Assembly: GCA_944325555.1 (NCBI GenBank)
Contig: CALVAN010000003.1
Span: 62,001-126,000 of the forward strand
Source of the DNA: Candidatus Gastranaerophilales bacterium
Lineage (GTDB): Bacteria; Cyanobacteriota; Vampirovibrionia; Gastranaerophilales; Gastranaerophilaceae
Direction of reading: 5' to 3'
Length of the DNA: 64,000 nucleotides
Below, one piece after another: positions 53,349-62,411 of the stretch. The notes beneath the pieces were generated by a model. The model was not told where the DNA came from. It searched no databases and saw only the letters and a program-made list of their open reading frames with translations. A program made the position numbers and the translations under genes. The number at the start of each line of letters is the position of its first letter. Within the stretch, counting starts at the first letter, position 1.

Positions 53349-54629
53349 ATGGATAGATTTGTCGGAATTATCGGTATTTTAGTTATTTTAGGCATAGCTT
53401 ACGGGCTGTCCAATAACAGAAAAGCTATTTCGTTAAAAACGATAATTCCTGGATTTATCCTGCAAGTGCTTCTTGCTGTATTTGTATTAAAAGTTCCTCT
53501 CGGGCAGAAAATTTTTCATTATATCGGGATGTTTATACAAAAAATCCTTGATTTTTCAAACGAAGGCGGCAATTTTGTTTTTGGCGTTTTAACCAACAGC
53601 CCGAATCGAATGGAAGAACTTTTCGGAGCCGGCACGGGGTTTATCTTTGCGCTTAAATTGATCCCGACTATTATTTTTATATTAATTCTTGTAAATATTC
53701 TGTATTATTACGGGGTAATGCAGCGTGTAGTTGAGTTTTGTGCCAAAATAATGTACAAGCTTATGAATGTTTCAGGTGCAGAGTCCTTGTCAAACATTGC
53801 TTCAGCTTTTGTTGGTCAGGTAGAGGCACAAATTATGATTAAACCTTACCTTGCCACAATGACCATGTCCGAGCTTCTTGCTTCCATGACAGGTTCAATG
53901 GCTTGTATTGCAGGCGGGGTTATGGCAATGTATGTCGGGATGGGTATTCCCGCAGAATATCTGCTGGCGGCTTCCATTATGGCGGCACCGGGGGCGCTTG
54001 TTATTTCAAAAATCGTGTATCCTGAAACAGAAGAATCCCAAACCAAAAACGAAGTTAAGGTAGAAATCAAAAAAACACATGTAAATCTCATAGATTCCAT
54101 TGCACATGGTGCTTCTGACGGTATGAAGGTTTCCATCAACGTTATAGCAATGCTTATTGCTCTGACGGCTTTAATTTCTATGGTTGATTGGTTTTTAGGT
54201 CATTTGGGGCTGTTTCTTGTTAAATATCTGCATATGAATCTTTCCTTTATTCATATTGATTTGGCACATCTTTCTTTAAAAGAAATTTTAGGTGCCATAT
54301 TCTCTTTGTTTGCAATAGTTATGGGGGTACCGTTAGATGAGGCGGTTAATGTAGGGTCTTTGATGGGTACAAAACTTGTATTTAATGAGTTTATTGCATA
54401 TCTGGATCTTACTGCATTAAAACCAGTGTTGAGCGCTAAAAGTATTATTGTTGCCACCTTTGCACTTTGCGGTTTTGCAAATCTCGGCTCTATTGCAATT
54501 CAAATCGGCGGTATAGGAGAACTCGCACCGAACAGAAGAAAAGATCTGGCAAAATTAGGTGTAAAGGCTCTTGTCTGCGGCACGCTTGCCTCTTATCTTT
54601 CTGCCTGCATAGCCGGTATTCTGTTATAA
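53349..54629 (+). CDS. Concentrative nucleoside transporter (NupC/CNT family)
   Basis: A 426-residue membrane protein with about ten helices, importing nucleosides with Na+ or H+. It has family motifs V-G-Q-V-E-A near residue 160 and S-x-A-P-G-A-L, and ends G-F-A-N-L-G-S-I-A-I-Q-I-G-G. AAAAAGGAAATGTT precedes the ATG. It lies 16 bp before lpxK, so may share its transcript by chance of position. Confidence 0.92.
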   Translation: MDRFVGIIGILVILGIAYGLSNNRKAISLKTIIPGFILQVLLAVFVLKVPLGQKIFHYIGMFIQKILDFSNEGGNFVFGVLTNSPNRMEELFGAGTGFIFALKLIPTIIFILILVNILYYYGVMQRVVEFCAKIMYKLMNVSGAESLSNIASAFVGQVEAQIMIKPYLATMTMSELLASMTGSMACIAGGVMAMYVGMGIPAEYLLAASIMAAPGALVISKIVYPETEESQTKNEVKVEIKKTHVNLIDSIAHGASDGMKVSINVIAMLIALTALISMVDWFLGHLGLFLVKYLHMNLSFIHIDLAHLSLKEILGAIFSLFAIVMGVPLDEAVNVGSLMGTKLVFNEFIAYLDLTALKPVLSAKSIIVATFALCGFANLGSIAIQIGGIGELAPNRRKDLAKLGVKALVCGTLASYLSACIAGILL

Positions 54630-54645
54630 TTTACATTAGAAAATA

Positions 54646-55719
54646 ATGGACATAAAAGTACTTTTAACAAAATTTCATTACAAAAAGCATTATACGCCTG
54701 CGGAAGCTGTTGGCGGAGCTTTTTTATATGCGCTTCTCGCTTTTCCGTCGCTAGTTTATTTAATAATTGTTAAAGTGCGCAACTTTTTGTACAGAAAAAA
54801 AATAATAAAAACATTTAAACCTCATATTTATACAATTTCTGTGGGAAATCTTACAACGGGCGGAACGGGGAAAACACCGATTACTGCGGAAATAGCCAAC
54901 TACTTTGCAAAGAAGGGTGAATATCCTGCAATCCTGTCACGTGGTTATGGCGGAGAGCTTTCTAACAAGGAAGTTAATGTTATTTCTGACGGCGAAAAAA
55001 TTAATTACACCTCAAAACAATCGGGAGATGAACCTTTCTGGCTGGCACAACATTGTAAAGGGACAACCGTTTTAACTTGCTCTAGCAGAGTAAAAGCTGC
55101 ACAGTTTGCAAAAAGCAAACTTCACTGTACAAAACTGATTCTTGATGACGGGTATCAGCACCAAAAGCTTGAACGTGATTTGAACATACTGGTAGTTGAC
55201 AGCGAAAAACAGTTTTCAAACGGCTGTGTTTTGCCTCTCGGAGCGTTAAGAGAACCAATGTCAGAAATAAAAAGAGCTGACAGAATAATAGTTGTTAACA
55301 AAAACTTTAATGATAAAAAAGCAAAAACTTTTGCCCGATATTTAAGAAAAAAATACTCAATCCCGTCTTTTGTATGCAACATGGAACCCGATGAAATTTA
55401 TAATATTGTCACCGGAGAACCGCTTGATGGGGCAAAAGCAGTGATTGCTTTCAGTGCCATTGCACAGCCCGAACAGTTTTATAAGTATTTAAGACGGTTT
55501 GATGTTATGGCAACAAAGGATTTTCCTGATCATCACATTTATGGCGGTGCTGATTTAAGAGAGCTGGGAATTTTAAAAAACAAATACGGCGCAGAAGCAA
55601 TGATAACAACTGAAAAAGATGCAGTAAAACTAAAAGACATTGCCGAAGCAAAAGATGAGATTTATGCACTTAAGCTTAAACCGTCGCTGGATTTGAGAGG
55701 GCTTTTGGATGAACAATAA
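54646..55719 (+). CDS. lpxK: Tetraacyldisaccharide 4'-kinase
   Basis: Phosphorylates the lipid A precursor at the inner membrane. A 357-residue protein with an N-terminal membrane helix and the P-loop G-G-T-G-K-T-P near residues 72-78, plus S-R-G-Y-G and D-D-G-Y-Q-H conserved motifs. It shows this organism makes lipid A and therefore has an outer membrane. The next gene overlaps its end by 11 bases. Confidence 0.95.
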   Translation: MDIKVLLTKFHYKKHYTPAEAVGGAFLYALLAFPSLVYLIIVKVRNFLYRKKIIKTFKPHIYTISVGNLTTGGTGKTPITAEIANYFAKKGEYPAILSRGYGGELSNKEVNVISDGEKINYTSKQSGDEPFWLAQHCKGTTVLTCSSRVKAAQFAKSKLHCTKLILDDGYQHQKLERDLNILVVDSEKQFSNGCVLPLGALREPMSEIKRADRIIVVNKNFNDKKAKTFARYLRKKYSIPSFVCNMEPDEIYNIVTGEPLDGAKAVIAFSAIAQPEQFYKYLRRFDVMATKDFPDHHIYGGADLRELGILKNKYGAEAMITTEKDAVKLKDIAEAKDEIYALKLKPSLDLRGLLDEQ

Positions 55720-56785
55720 AAAATTAAAAATTCTTGTAATGCGCTACAGATTTATAGGCGATACACTGCTTACCGTACCGTTTTTAAGAAATTTAAGATA
55801 CGCATATCCGGATGCTCAAATTGATATGCTTGTGGCACCCGTATCGGGTGAAATTATTGAAAAATGCCCGTATGTTGATAATTTTATCTATTTTGATACC
55901 ACAAAAAAACATCGCTACGAAAACAAAGAAGGTGTTGAAAAGAAAACCTTCTGGACATATGTAAAACAGCTTAAAGAAAAGAAATATGACAAAGCCTATG
56001 TGCTCAAACGTTCTTTTTCGAGCGCATTTTTGGCTTTTGCGGCCGGAATAAAAGATAGAATCGGGTTTGACACTGAGAGTAGAGGCTTTTTACTGACAAA
56101 AAGGGTGGAATATAGAGAAAATCGCCATGAGATAGACTGTTTTTTAGATGTGTTGAAAGCTGATGACATTGAAATAAAAGACAATTACCTTGAAAATTGG
56201 ATTGAAGACGGTGAAACACAGCAGGTTCAAAATGTTCTCAACGATTGTATTGCGCCTGAGAACAGAGAACTGAAAAAAGTTATTGTGCATGCAACCAGCG
56301 GAAACCGCAAAAAAGAATGGGAAAAACAAAAATGGGCACAGGTTGTGACGTGGCTTGCCAATGAAAAAAATGTACAGGTGCTTTTTAACGGTACAAAAAA
56401 TGACTCTCAAACCTATGAAGAAATAATGTCTTATGTTAAAGACGATTTAAAAATTAAACCGGTTAATTTATGCGGAAAGTTTGATTTGCGCCATACACTT
56501 GCTTTTACAAAGCTGTGCGACTTTATTGTCGGTTGTGATAGCGGGAATCTCCATATTGCGGCATCTGTAGGGGTTCCGGTAGTTGCAATTTTCGGCCCGA
56601 TGAACCCTGTTAAGTGGAAACCGGAAACGAAAAATTCAGTTATTGTTAAAACAAACTTGCCCTGTCAGCCGTGCGGATTGAAGAAAAAACACGCCTGCAA
56701 AAGAGATTGCCAATGCATAAAAGATATCAGTGTTGATATGGTAAAATCCGCAGTGGATTCTTTGCTTACTCTTAGAACAATGTGA
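55709..56785 (+). CDS. Glycosyltransferase family 9, heptosyltransferase-like
   Basis: A 358-residue GT-B glycosyltransferase. It begins R-Y-R-F-I-G-D-T-L-L-T-V-P, and has D-F-I-V-G-C-D-S-G-N-L-H-I-A-A and A-I-F-G-P-M-N-P typical of the ADP-heptose:LPS heptosyltransferase group. The C-terminus has several Cys residues (C-Q-P-C-G, C-K-R-D-C-Q-C) that recall the core heptosyltransferases. Following LpxK suggests lipid A-core assembly. Confidence 0.9.
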   Translation: MNNKKLKILVMRYRFIGDTLLTVPFLRNLRYAYPDAQIDMLVAPVSGEIIEKCPYVDNFIYFDTTKKHRYENKEGVEKKTFWTYVKQLKEKKYDKAYVLKRSFSSAFLAFAAGIKDRIGFDTESRGFLLTKRVEYRENRHEIDCFLDVLKADDIEIKDNYLENWIEDGETQQVQNVLNDCIAPENRELKKVIVHATSGNRKKEWEKQKWAQVVTWLANEKNVQVLFNGTKNDSQTYEEIMSYVKDDLKIKPVNLCGKFDLRHTLAFTKLCDFIVGCDSGNLHIAASVGVPVVAIFGPMNPVKWKPETKNSVIVKTNLPCQPCGLKKKHACKRDCQCIKDISVDMVKSAVDSLLTLRTM

Positions 56786-56942
56786 GCACGTTCGTTTTAC
56801 TCGTTCTTGAAGACTGTAATTGGTTTTAACCCGTAGGCAAAAATCCTGCTGTAATTCTGAAAAACCAAATTTTGAAGTCTTTGTCAGTAGTGTGTGTGCA
56901 GAATCTTACCAAACTTGATGTTGGCATTGATTGCTGTTTTTT

Positions 56943-56960
56943 ATTGTTGGGCAGGTATGC
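56943..56960. repeat. Partial copy of the REP-like palindrome
   Basis: ATTGTTGGGCAGGTATGC is identical to 17941-17958, followed by a different arm. It lies in the non-coding gap between the heptosyltransferase and the HD gene. Confidence 0.7.
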
Positions 56961-57015
56961 TCGAGCTACAAGCTGCAATCTTTAATTTGTAATGCTTTTA
57001 ATATAAAATATTGGT

Positions 57016-57894
57016 ATGGATAAGATTCAAACTCGTTTTTTTGAAACTTTAGACTCAATGGAACAACAGGACAGCTGTTTTTTGGCAGCCGATTTAACAG
57101 TGTTCGGCTTTTGTATTGAACTTTCTTATCCGAGAGAAGATTTTGTTAAAGATGTCAAAGAAATTTTAAAAAATCTTTCGCCGCAGCAGCAAATTGCGGA
57201 AACAAGGCCTTTTAACTTTGTAATTGACAATGTCTTTTTCAACGGCTGTCCGACACCTGATAACAATGGCAACGCTGCGATAAATGACTGCGTTAAAAAG
57301 TTTGTTTTAAATAATAAAATTTCGGTAAAAAATAATATCGAACTTTCTGCTTGTATAGATGCAATAACTAAAGCGCTGCCTGAGTTTTTGTCGTTAATCG
57401 GAAAGATACAGCACCTTACACATGATTATACTGTTGATGTGCATACCTTGAAGGTTTTGCAGGGGGTTATGTCTGATAAAAGATACAAAACGCTTTCGTC
57501 TTCTGACAGAAGAGTTTTGCAGCTTGCAATACTTCTGCACGATTTAACCAAAAAGGAAGGCGAAATAGACAAAACCCACCCGGAATGTGCGGCTCTTGCT
57601 GCAGCGGAAATTTTAAAACGGGTTGATATTGCTCAAAATTTAAAAGACAGGATTGTGCTGATAATAAGACAGCACGACTGGCTGGAACGTTACAACAAAG
57701 GCATAACCTCAGCTGATGAGTTTGCGCACATATTAAAAGACGGCAACAATTTTTTGATGGAGTGTATTTTTGCAAAATATGATTTAATAGCGGTACAGCG
57801 AAGCGGATTTTTCTATGAACGGTTTAAGGATGTGTTATCTCAAGGCGAGTTGGAAATAAGCCTGTTGATTAACAAAGGGCTTTCCGTTGCATAA
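57016..57894 (+). CDS. HD-domain protein
   Basis: A 292-residue soluble protein. The HD phosphohydrolase region spans about residues 130-230, with H-T-L-K-V-L, L-L-H-D-L-T-K, T-H-P-E-C-A and I-R-Q-H-D. It resembles the HD domain of CCA-adding/tRNA nucleotidyltransferases and dGTPases, but has no polymerase head. The N-terminal 120 residues are of unknown fold. Its end is 1 base from the convergent DUF3137 gene. Substrate unknown. Confidence 0.85.
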   Translation: MDKIQTRFFETLDSMEQQDSCFLAADLTVFGFCIELSYPREDFVKDVKEILKNLSPQQQIAETRPFNFVIDNVFFNGCPTPDNNGNAAINDCVKKFVLNNKISVKNNIELSACIDAITKALPEFLSLIGKIQHLTHDYTVDVHTLKVLQGVMSDKRYKTLSSSDRRVLQLAILLHDLTKKEGEIDKTHPECAALAAAEILKRVDIAQNLKDRIVLIIRQHDWLERYNKGITSADEFAHILKDGNNFLMECIFAKYDLIAVQRSGFFYERFKDVLSQGELEISLLINKGLSVA

Positions 57895-57895
57895 A

Positions 57896-58873
57896 TTACA
57901 ATCCTATATTTTGCTCAAGTTTCAACGTGTCGATGAGTTCCAGAATTGACGCAAACTCGTCAGCCATTGTCTTAAACTGTTTGTAATCCGCAACGGGGCG
58001 CCACAGTTTGCCGACTTTAAACAAATCTCTGCCAGTAGAAATTGCAATGAGTATGCCCTGTTCAGATATTGAGGCTTCTATTTTTGACGCATTAAACGCA
58101 AGTTTTATATTTTTAAATCTTTCCATAAACGCAGTTGTCAAAACATATCTGGCTTCTATCTGGTCGTTTGAATAAACGTTGTAAGACTTTTCAAATTCCA
58201 CATCTTCAAGGTTTACCTGCTCCAAGCCCTGCGGCGTAATATCTATAAGATTATCCTTTTTGATAAGGGTTAAACCTTTGTATTGCCTTGGCGGTTCCAG
58301 TGCAACAAGCACGCCTTTGAATCTTACCGTATAAGTTCTGTTTTTGCCCGAGCCTGTTTCTTTGCCCAATTCGGTTTCCCACATTTTTACATCAACATTT
58401 TTATATTTTCCGCTAAAATTGTCATCACCGGATTGTCTGTTGTAATCTCCGAACAATCTTGCATTATAAATAAAATTGTCTGTAATACATTTTTTGCTGC
58501 TCCATTTGAATTTTGGTAAGGACTTTAAAAGTATGGGCATGACCTTCCCTTTTATTGAATTTTCAAAGTCTTTGGCAATAATAGACGGAGCAGCAACCAG
58601 TCCTAAAAATATAAGCCCCGGTACAGCCATAATATAGCCCATCAGGTCGCTTCTGTCATCGGGGGATAAACTTTGGAAGGTATTCATTAAAAACAAATCA
58701 GTGTATTTATAAATAACCGGAAACAACCCTGCAACAATAAGTCCGCAAATAAGGCAAATAACGGCTTTTTTCAACGCTTCTTTTCTCTTTTGTTCAAAAG
58801 GCGCAACAACATCCAGCAGCATGTTGTAATAAACTTTATCAAAATTTTTTCTGAATTCTTCGACACTTTTCAT
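57896..58873 (-). CDS. DUF3137 family membrane protein
   Basis: A 325-residue protein with two N-terminal membrane helices (about residues 36-60 and 78-100) and a large C-terminal beta-rich domain. It matches the DUF3137 family, which is often encoded near lemA in other genomes; here lemA is 8 kb away. Galanin-like function has never been shown; role unknown. Start ATG at 58873. Confidence 0.82.
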   Translation of the reverse strand: MKSVEEFRKNFDKVYYNMLLDVVAPFEQKRKEALKKAVICLICGLIVAGLFPVIYKYTDLFLMNTFQSLSPDDRSDLMGYIMAVPGLIFLGLVAAPSIIAKDFENSIKGKVMPILLKSLPKFKWSSKKCITDNFIYNARLFGDYNRQSGDDNFSGKYKNVDVKMWETELGKETGSGKNRTYTVRFKGVLVALEPPRQYKGLTLIKKDNLIDITPQGLEQVNLEDVEFEKSYNVYSNDQIEARYVLTTAFMERFKNIKLAFNASKIEASISEQGILIAISTGRDLFKVGKLWRPVADYKQFKTMADEFASILELIDTLKLEQNIGL

Positions 58874-58942
58874 AATAAAAGATATTACAGTGTTTTTGCT
58901 CTTGCTTAAACCTCTAAAAATATTAGATGTTATAATAATCCT

Positions 58943-60073
58943 ATGTTCATAAAGTCAATAGAGCTAAAAAATTACAGAAACTACAAAGACCTTAAGCTTG
59001 AATTTTCAAAGGAAAAAATCCTCTTGATAGGCAAAAACGCACAGGGCAAAACAAATTTGCTTGAGGCCATGTATTATTTGTCCTGCTTAAATTCTGCAAG
59101 GGCAAAAACGGACAGCGAGCTTATTATGTGGAACGAACCCGCCGCAAAGTTAAAGGCATTGGTTTTAAAAGAAGATTTTGAAAAAGAACTTGAGGTCTTG
59201 ATTAACCCACCAAAGCGTAAAGAGCTAAAGGTTAACGGGATAAAAAAATCAAAATCGGCGGAGTTTTGCACAAATTTGAGCGTTGTGTCTTTTTCCGTAA
59301 ACGACCTGCTGCTATTAAGAGGGGTGCCTGAGGACAGACGCAGCTGGCTTGATATGGCAATAAGCCAGATATATCCGGCTTATCCGGACAGGTTGTCAAA
59401 GTATAACAAAATCCGCACGCAAAAAAACAACCACTTAAAAGACATCAAAGGCAATATAAACGCAGACACGTCGCTGCTTGAGGTTTTTAATACCCAGTTG
59501 GCTGTTTCGGGCAGCAACATTATATTTTTAAGACTCAAATTTTTAAAAGAACTGCAAAAAATTGCTATGGAAAAACATATGCAAATTGCGGCATCAGAGA
59601 TTTTAACCACTTTTTACAACTCAACGGTGCTGGGGGATATCGATTTTTCGCTACAATCGGATTTTGCGGTTGAAGACATTGCGCAAAAGTTTGAAGAAAA
59701 ATTGAAAGAAAGACAGCTTGAAGAAATAATCCGTGCTCAGGCGCTTGTGGGGCCGCACAGGGATGATGTTTCTTTCTTTATTAATGATATTGAGGCAAAA
59801 AAGTTTGCTTCGCAGGGGCAGCAAAGAACAATCGTCTTGAGCCTCAAGCTTGCGGAACTTGAACTTGTTAAAGAAAAAATCGGAGATACGCCTGTTTTGC
59901 TTTTGGATGATGTGCTGGCAGAGCTTGATGACATAAGGCAGAACTATTTGTTGAATGCAATCGGCAATAACACGCAAACTATTATAACCTCTGTCGACAC
60001 GCTGCATTTTGCAGAAGAATATTTAAAAGATGTGGAGATATTTAAAATTTCTAACGGAGAAATTGTCGACTGA
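58943..60073 (+). CDS. recF: DNA replication and repair protein RecF
   Basis: An SMC-like ATPase that loads RecA at gapped DNA. A 376-residue protein with Walker A G-K-N-A-Q-G-K-T-N-L-L at residues 30-40, an N-terminal Y-R-N-Y motif, a signature-like L-L-R-G and the D-E-L/D-D-V-L-A-E-L-D Walker B near 320. Length is standard. It is not next to dnaN or gyrB in this window. Confidence 0.96.
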   Translation: MFIKSIELKNYRNYKDLKLEFSKEKILLIGKNAQGKTNLLEAMYYLSCLNSARAKTDSELIMWNEPAAKLKALVLKEDFEKELEVLINPPKRKELKVNGIKKSKSAEFCTNLSVVSFSVNDLLLLRGVPEDRRSWLDMAISQIYPAYPDRLSKYNKIRTQKNNHLKDIKGNINADTSLLEVFNTQLAVSGSNIIFLRLKFLKELQKIAMEKHMQIAASEILTTFYNSTVLGDIDFSLQSDFAVEDIAQKFEEKLKERQLEEIIRAQALVGPHRDDVSFFINDIEAKKFASQGQQRTIVLSLKLAELELVKEKIGDTPVLLLDDVLAELDDIRQNYLLNAIGNNTQTIITSVDTLHFAEEYLKDVEIFKISNGEIVD

Positions 60074-60162
60074 CTAGCAGACGTCAGAAATAAGATAGTA
60101 GGTTTGTTTTTTTTAATGTGTGTCCTAATGACTACGCAGAGAAAGAAAAAGCGGGAAACAAA

Positions 60163-60261
60163 ATGCTAACAGAAAAAGACACAGATAATACAATGTCAAA
60201 GAATTACATGAGGCGTATGGAATTCTTGTCAAAAGAATATGGATTAATAAAAATCAGATAA
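60163..60261 (+). CDS. Possible small protein (32 residues)
   Basis: A frame reading M-L-T-E-K-D-T-D-N-T-M-S-K and ending K-E-Y-G-L-I-K-I-R, followed at once by a terminator. The ribosome site is weak (GCGGGAAACAAA). It may be a real small gene or a remnant. Evidence is thin. Confidence 0.25.
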   Translation: MLTEKDTDNTMSKNYMRRMEFLSKEYGLIKIR

Positions 60262-60268
60262 ATCCAAA

Positions 60269-60298
60269 ATACCGCTATATTTAATAGCGGTATTTTTT
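60269..60298. terminator. Bidirectional intrinsic terminator
   Basis: ATACCGCTAT (60269-60278) pairs with ATAGCGGTAT (60284-60293), followed by TTTTT. Lies between recF and the convergent gene at 60320. Confidence 0.88.
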
Positions 60299-60319
60299 AT
60301 GATAATTACGTATCTGTTA

Positions 60320-60886
60320 TTAATAGACTAGCCCCATCTTTTGAAGTGTCTGATAATCCTTATTATTTTTGTTTGAGAATGCTGTAATTCCGTCAGCATT
60401 AGCGAGAAATGCATCATTTACATTAGCATTTGCCGGTGTGTATACTGCTTTGGAAGCAGGAGCATACATAGGTTTATAGATTCCAGCACCTGTTACATAG
60501 TTTTTTGTAAGAACTGCTGTTTCGCTGCCTGAAACGCCATTATAAGAAAGAGCCTTGCCTTGTTTTGTTATTACTTCTTTAAAACGAGGTCCTGAAAAAT
60601 CATAGGCTTGTGTAACAGTTGTGCCTGATGGCAAGCGTTTTGTAATTACTCTATACGGAGCCGTTTTGTCAGCAAAACGAACAATATTATCGCTGAGTAT
60701 AGTTGCATTTTGTTTGCCAGCCGAAGCTATAAACTCATCTGCCTGAGGAGAACGAAGCAAAGCACCTACATCCATATTACCTACGTTTATTTTTCCTGCA
60801 GCGACTTCAGATGTTTTTACAGCACCTGCTTTAGTAAAATTAATAGCTTTTCCACCCAATTTCATGATTCCATTTAAAATAGACAT
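60320..60886 (-). CDS. Hypothetical protein
   Basis: A 188-residue soluble protein, Ala/Val/Lys-rich, with no signal peptide, membrane helix or recognised domain. It starts M-S-I-L-N-G-I-M-K-L-G-G-K-A. A ribosome site (AGGGAAGG) lies 9 bases before the ATG. A pentanucleotide repeat lies about 85 bp upstream and may affect its expression. Confidence 0.7.
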   Translation of the reverse strand: MSILNGIMKLGGKAINFTKAGAVKTSEVAAGKINVGNMDVGALLRSPQADEFIASAGKQNATILSDNIVRFADKTAPYRVITKRLPSGTTVTQAYDFSGPRFKEVITKQGKALSYNGVSGSETAVLTKNYVTGAGIYKPMYAPASKAVYTPANANVNDAFLANADGITAFSNKNNKDYQTLQKMGLVY

Positions 60887-60970
60887 ACTTAAATACCTTC
60901 CCTTATTTTAATTAACACTTACATTAATAATAAAAAAATTTAGCTCGAAATTATTGCTACACAAGTAATC

Positions 60971-60990
60971 TATCCTATCCTATCCTATCC
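60971..60990. repeat. TATCC pentanucleotide tandem repeat
   Basis: Four exact copies of TATCC (60971-60990), about 85-105 bp upstream of the hypothetical gene at 60320-60886. Such short tandem repeats change copy number by slippage and can alter promoter spacing. Confidence 0.8.
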
Positions 60991-61105
60991 TGTATTATTA
61001 TTGGTTTTACGTACATTTAAAACTCAAGTTTATATTACTTAATATATGCAAGAATGACGCTTTATTTATTGGCAGACTAAAATTTGCCCTACAACTTCTA
61101 TATAA

Positions 61106-61137
61106 AAAACAGGGCGGATTTTAATCCGCCCTGTTTT
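61106..61137 (-). terminator. Intrinsic terminator
   Basis: A 15-bp perfect stem (AAAACAGGGCGGATT at 61106-61120 with AATCCGCCCTGTTTT at 61123-61137). It lies past the coiled-coil gene on the minus strand, with T residues following in that direction. Confidence 0.9.
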
Positions 61138-61164
61138 CTGCTGTTATAATATTCAATCTCAAAA

Positions 61165-61761
61165 TTACATAGGATAATTAGCCGCAGTGTAATCTTCCTG
61201 CTGCTGGCTCTGCATTTGTGCATTGCTGTTTGAACCGGCGCTTGTTTTAAGTTTTTCCAAATACAATTGACCGTTTTTAACAATAGTCTGGAGCTGTGTT
61301 AAATCACCTTCAATATTTGCAAGCACCTGTTCTGCATAGTTTTCGGCACCTTCTTTAATATGGTGGGCTTCGTCTTCTGCCTGCACTTTTATTCTTTTAG
61401 CTTCTTCTATTGTATTATCTCTGAGCTGCTGGCATTCGGAAAGAACCTGTTCTTTAATTCTTTCCGCTTCTCTTTGAACCTGTCCGAGCAGTTCTGATTC
61501 GCTGAGGATTTTTTCAGCTTCGTTTCTTGCTTCTGCAATTACTCTTTCTGCACGCTGTTGAGCTTCAAGCTGAATTTCTTCACGTCTTCTTAAAATAGAT
61601 TCCGCTTCTTTTATATCTTCGGGGATAGAAGCATCTATTCGGTCTAAAATGGCTTCCATCTCTGAACTTTTAACCATGACAAAACCCGGCAGGAAATGGA
61701 ACCCCTTGTCTAATATTAAATTGGCTCTGCCTAAGAGTTCTTTAATTCTAAGTTGTGTCAT
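61165..61761 (-). CDS. Coiled-coil protein, DivIVA or ATP synthase b-like
   Basis: A 198-residue protein whose middle (about residues 55-155) is an almost uninterrupted Glu/Arg/Ala-rich coiled coil with repeats such as Q-R-A-E-R-V-I-A-E-A and Q-A-E-D-E-A-H-H-I-K. The N-terminus is not strongly hydrophobic, which argues against a membrane ATP synthase b subunit. Cyanobacterial DivIVA-like division proteins have this look. Gln-rich tail. It follows coaD with an 18-bp gap. Confidence 0.75.
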   Translation of the reverse strand: MTQLRIKELLGRANLILDKGFHFLPGFVMVKSSEMEAILDRIDASIPEDIKEAESILRRREEIQLEAQQRAERVIAEARNEAEKILSESELLGQVQREAERIKEQVLSECQQLRDNTIEEAKRIKVQAEDEAHHIKEGAENYAEQVLANIEGDLTQLQTIVKNGQLYLEKLKTSAGSNSNAQMQSQQQEDYTAANYPM

Positions 61762-61779
61762 AATTGTTTTTACCTTTCG

Positions 61780-62259
61780 TTATATATTATTAAAATATTT
61801 TACCACACTTTCGGGAACAAATTTCGAAATGTCCCCGCCGTATTTTGCAATTTCTTTAACAGTGCTTGAGGAAATAAAGTTGTATTTTGGTTTTGTTATT
61901 AGAAATACGGTAGTAATGTTTGGAGCAAGCGAGTTATTTGTCTGTGACAACTGCATTTCGTATTCAAAATCAGATACAGCCCTCAACCCTCTGATTAAAA
62001 TATCAGAACCAACCTGCTTTGCATATTCGATAGTAAGACCATCAAAGCTGTCCACTTCGACATTATCCAGATCCATCTCTTTTAAAGCATCTTTTATCAG
62101 AGCAACTCTGTCTTCTGTCGGCAGCAGACCTTTCTTGGCATCATTTTTAAGAACGGCAATAATCACTCTGTCAAACATCTTTGATGCTTTGTGCAGAACA
62201 TCCAAGTGACCTTTTGTTATAGGATCAAAACTTCCGGGATATATTGCTGTTTTTTTCAT
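61780..62259 (-). CDS. coaD: Phosphopantetheine adenylyltransferase
   Basis: Catalyses the fourth step of coenzyme A synthesis. The 159-residue protein has Y-P-G-S-F-D-P-I-T-K-G-H-L-D (T/H-x-G-H motif near residues 14-18), R-G-L-R-A-V-S-D-F-E-Y-E and the I-S-S-S-T-V-K motif. Length is standard. Co-directional with the coiled-coil gene. Confidence 0.96.
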   Translation of the reverse strand: MKKTAIYPGSFDPITKGHLDVLHKASKMFDRVIIAVLKNDAKKGLLPTEDRVALIKDALKEMDLDNVEVDSFDGLTIEYAKQVGSDILIRGLRAVSDFEYEMQLSQTNNSLAPNITTVFLITKPKYNFISSSTVKEIAKYGGDISKFVPESVVKYFNNI

Positions 62260-62371
62260 TTTGTTACCATTTGTATATCTGATAAATATAATTATATTAT
62301 CTCAATATTAAAATATTGCGATTTTATACAGAATTGTTTATTATTGTTACAAATCAATATAATATTTTTGG

Positions 62372-62377
62372 TATAAT
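62372..62377 (+). promoter_or_regulatory. Probable -10 box for the glycosyltransferase gene
   Basis: TATAAT at 62372-62377 places transcription start near 62384, which excludes translation starts before it and supports the TTG at 62412. A TTACAA-like -35 (62347-62352) lies at a slightly long distance. Confidence 0.5.
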
Positions 62378-62411
62378 TATTTTTGAGGACACATATACAG
62401 AGGACAGAGGT

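Noticed and set aside
61165-61761. ATP synthase b subunit
   Set aside because: No N-terminal membrane helix and no other ATP synthase genes nearby.
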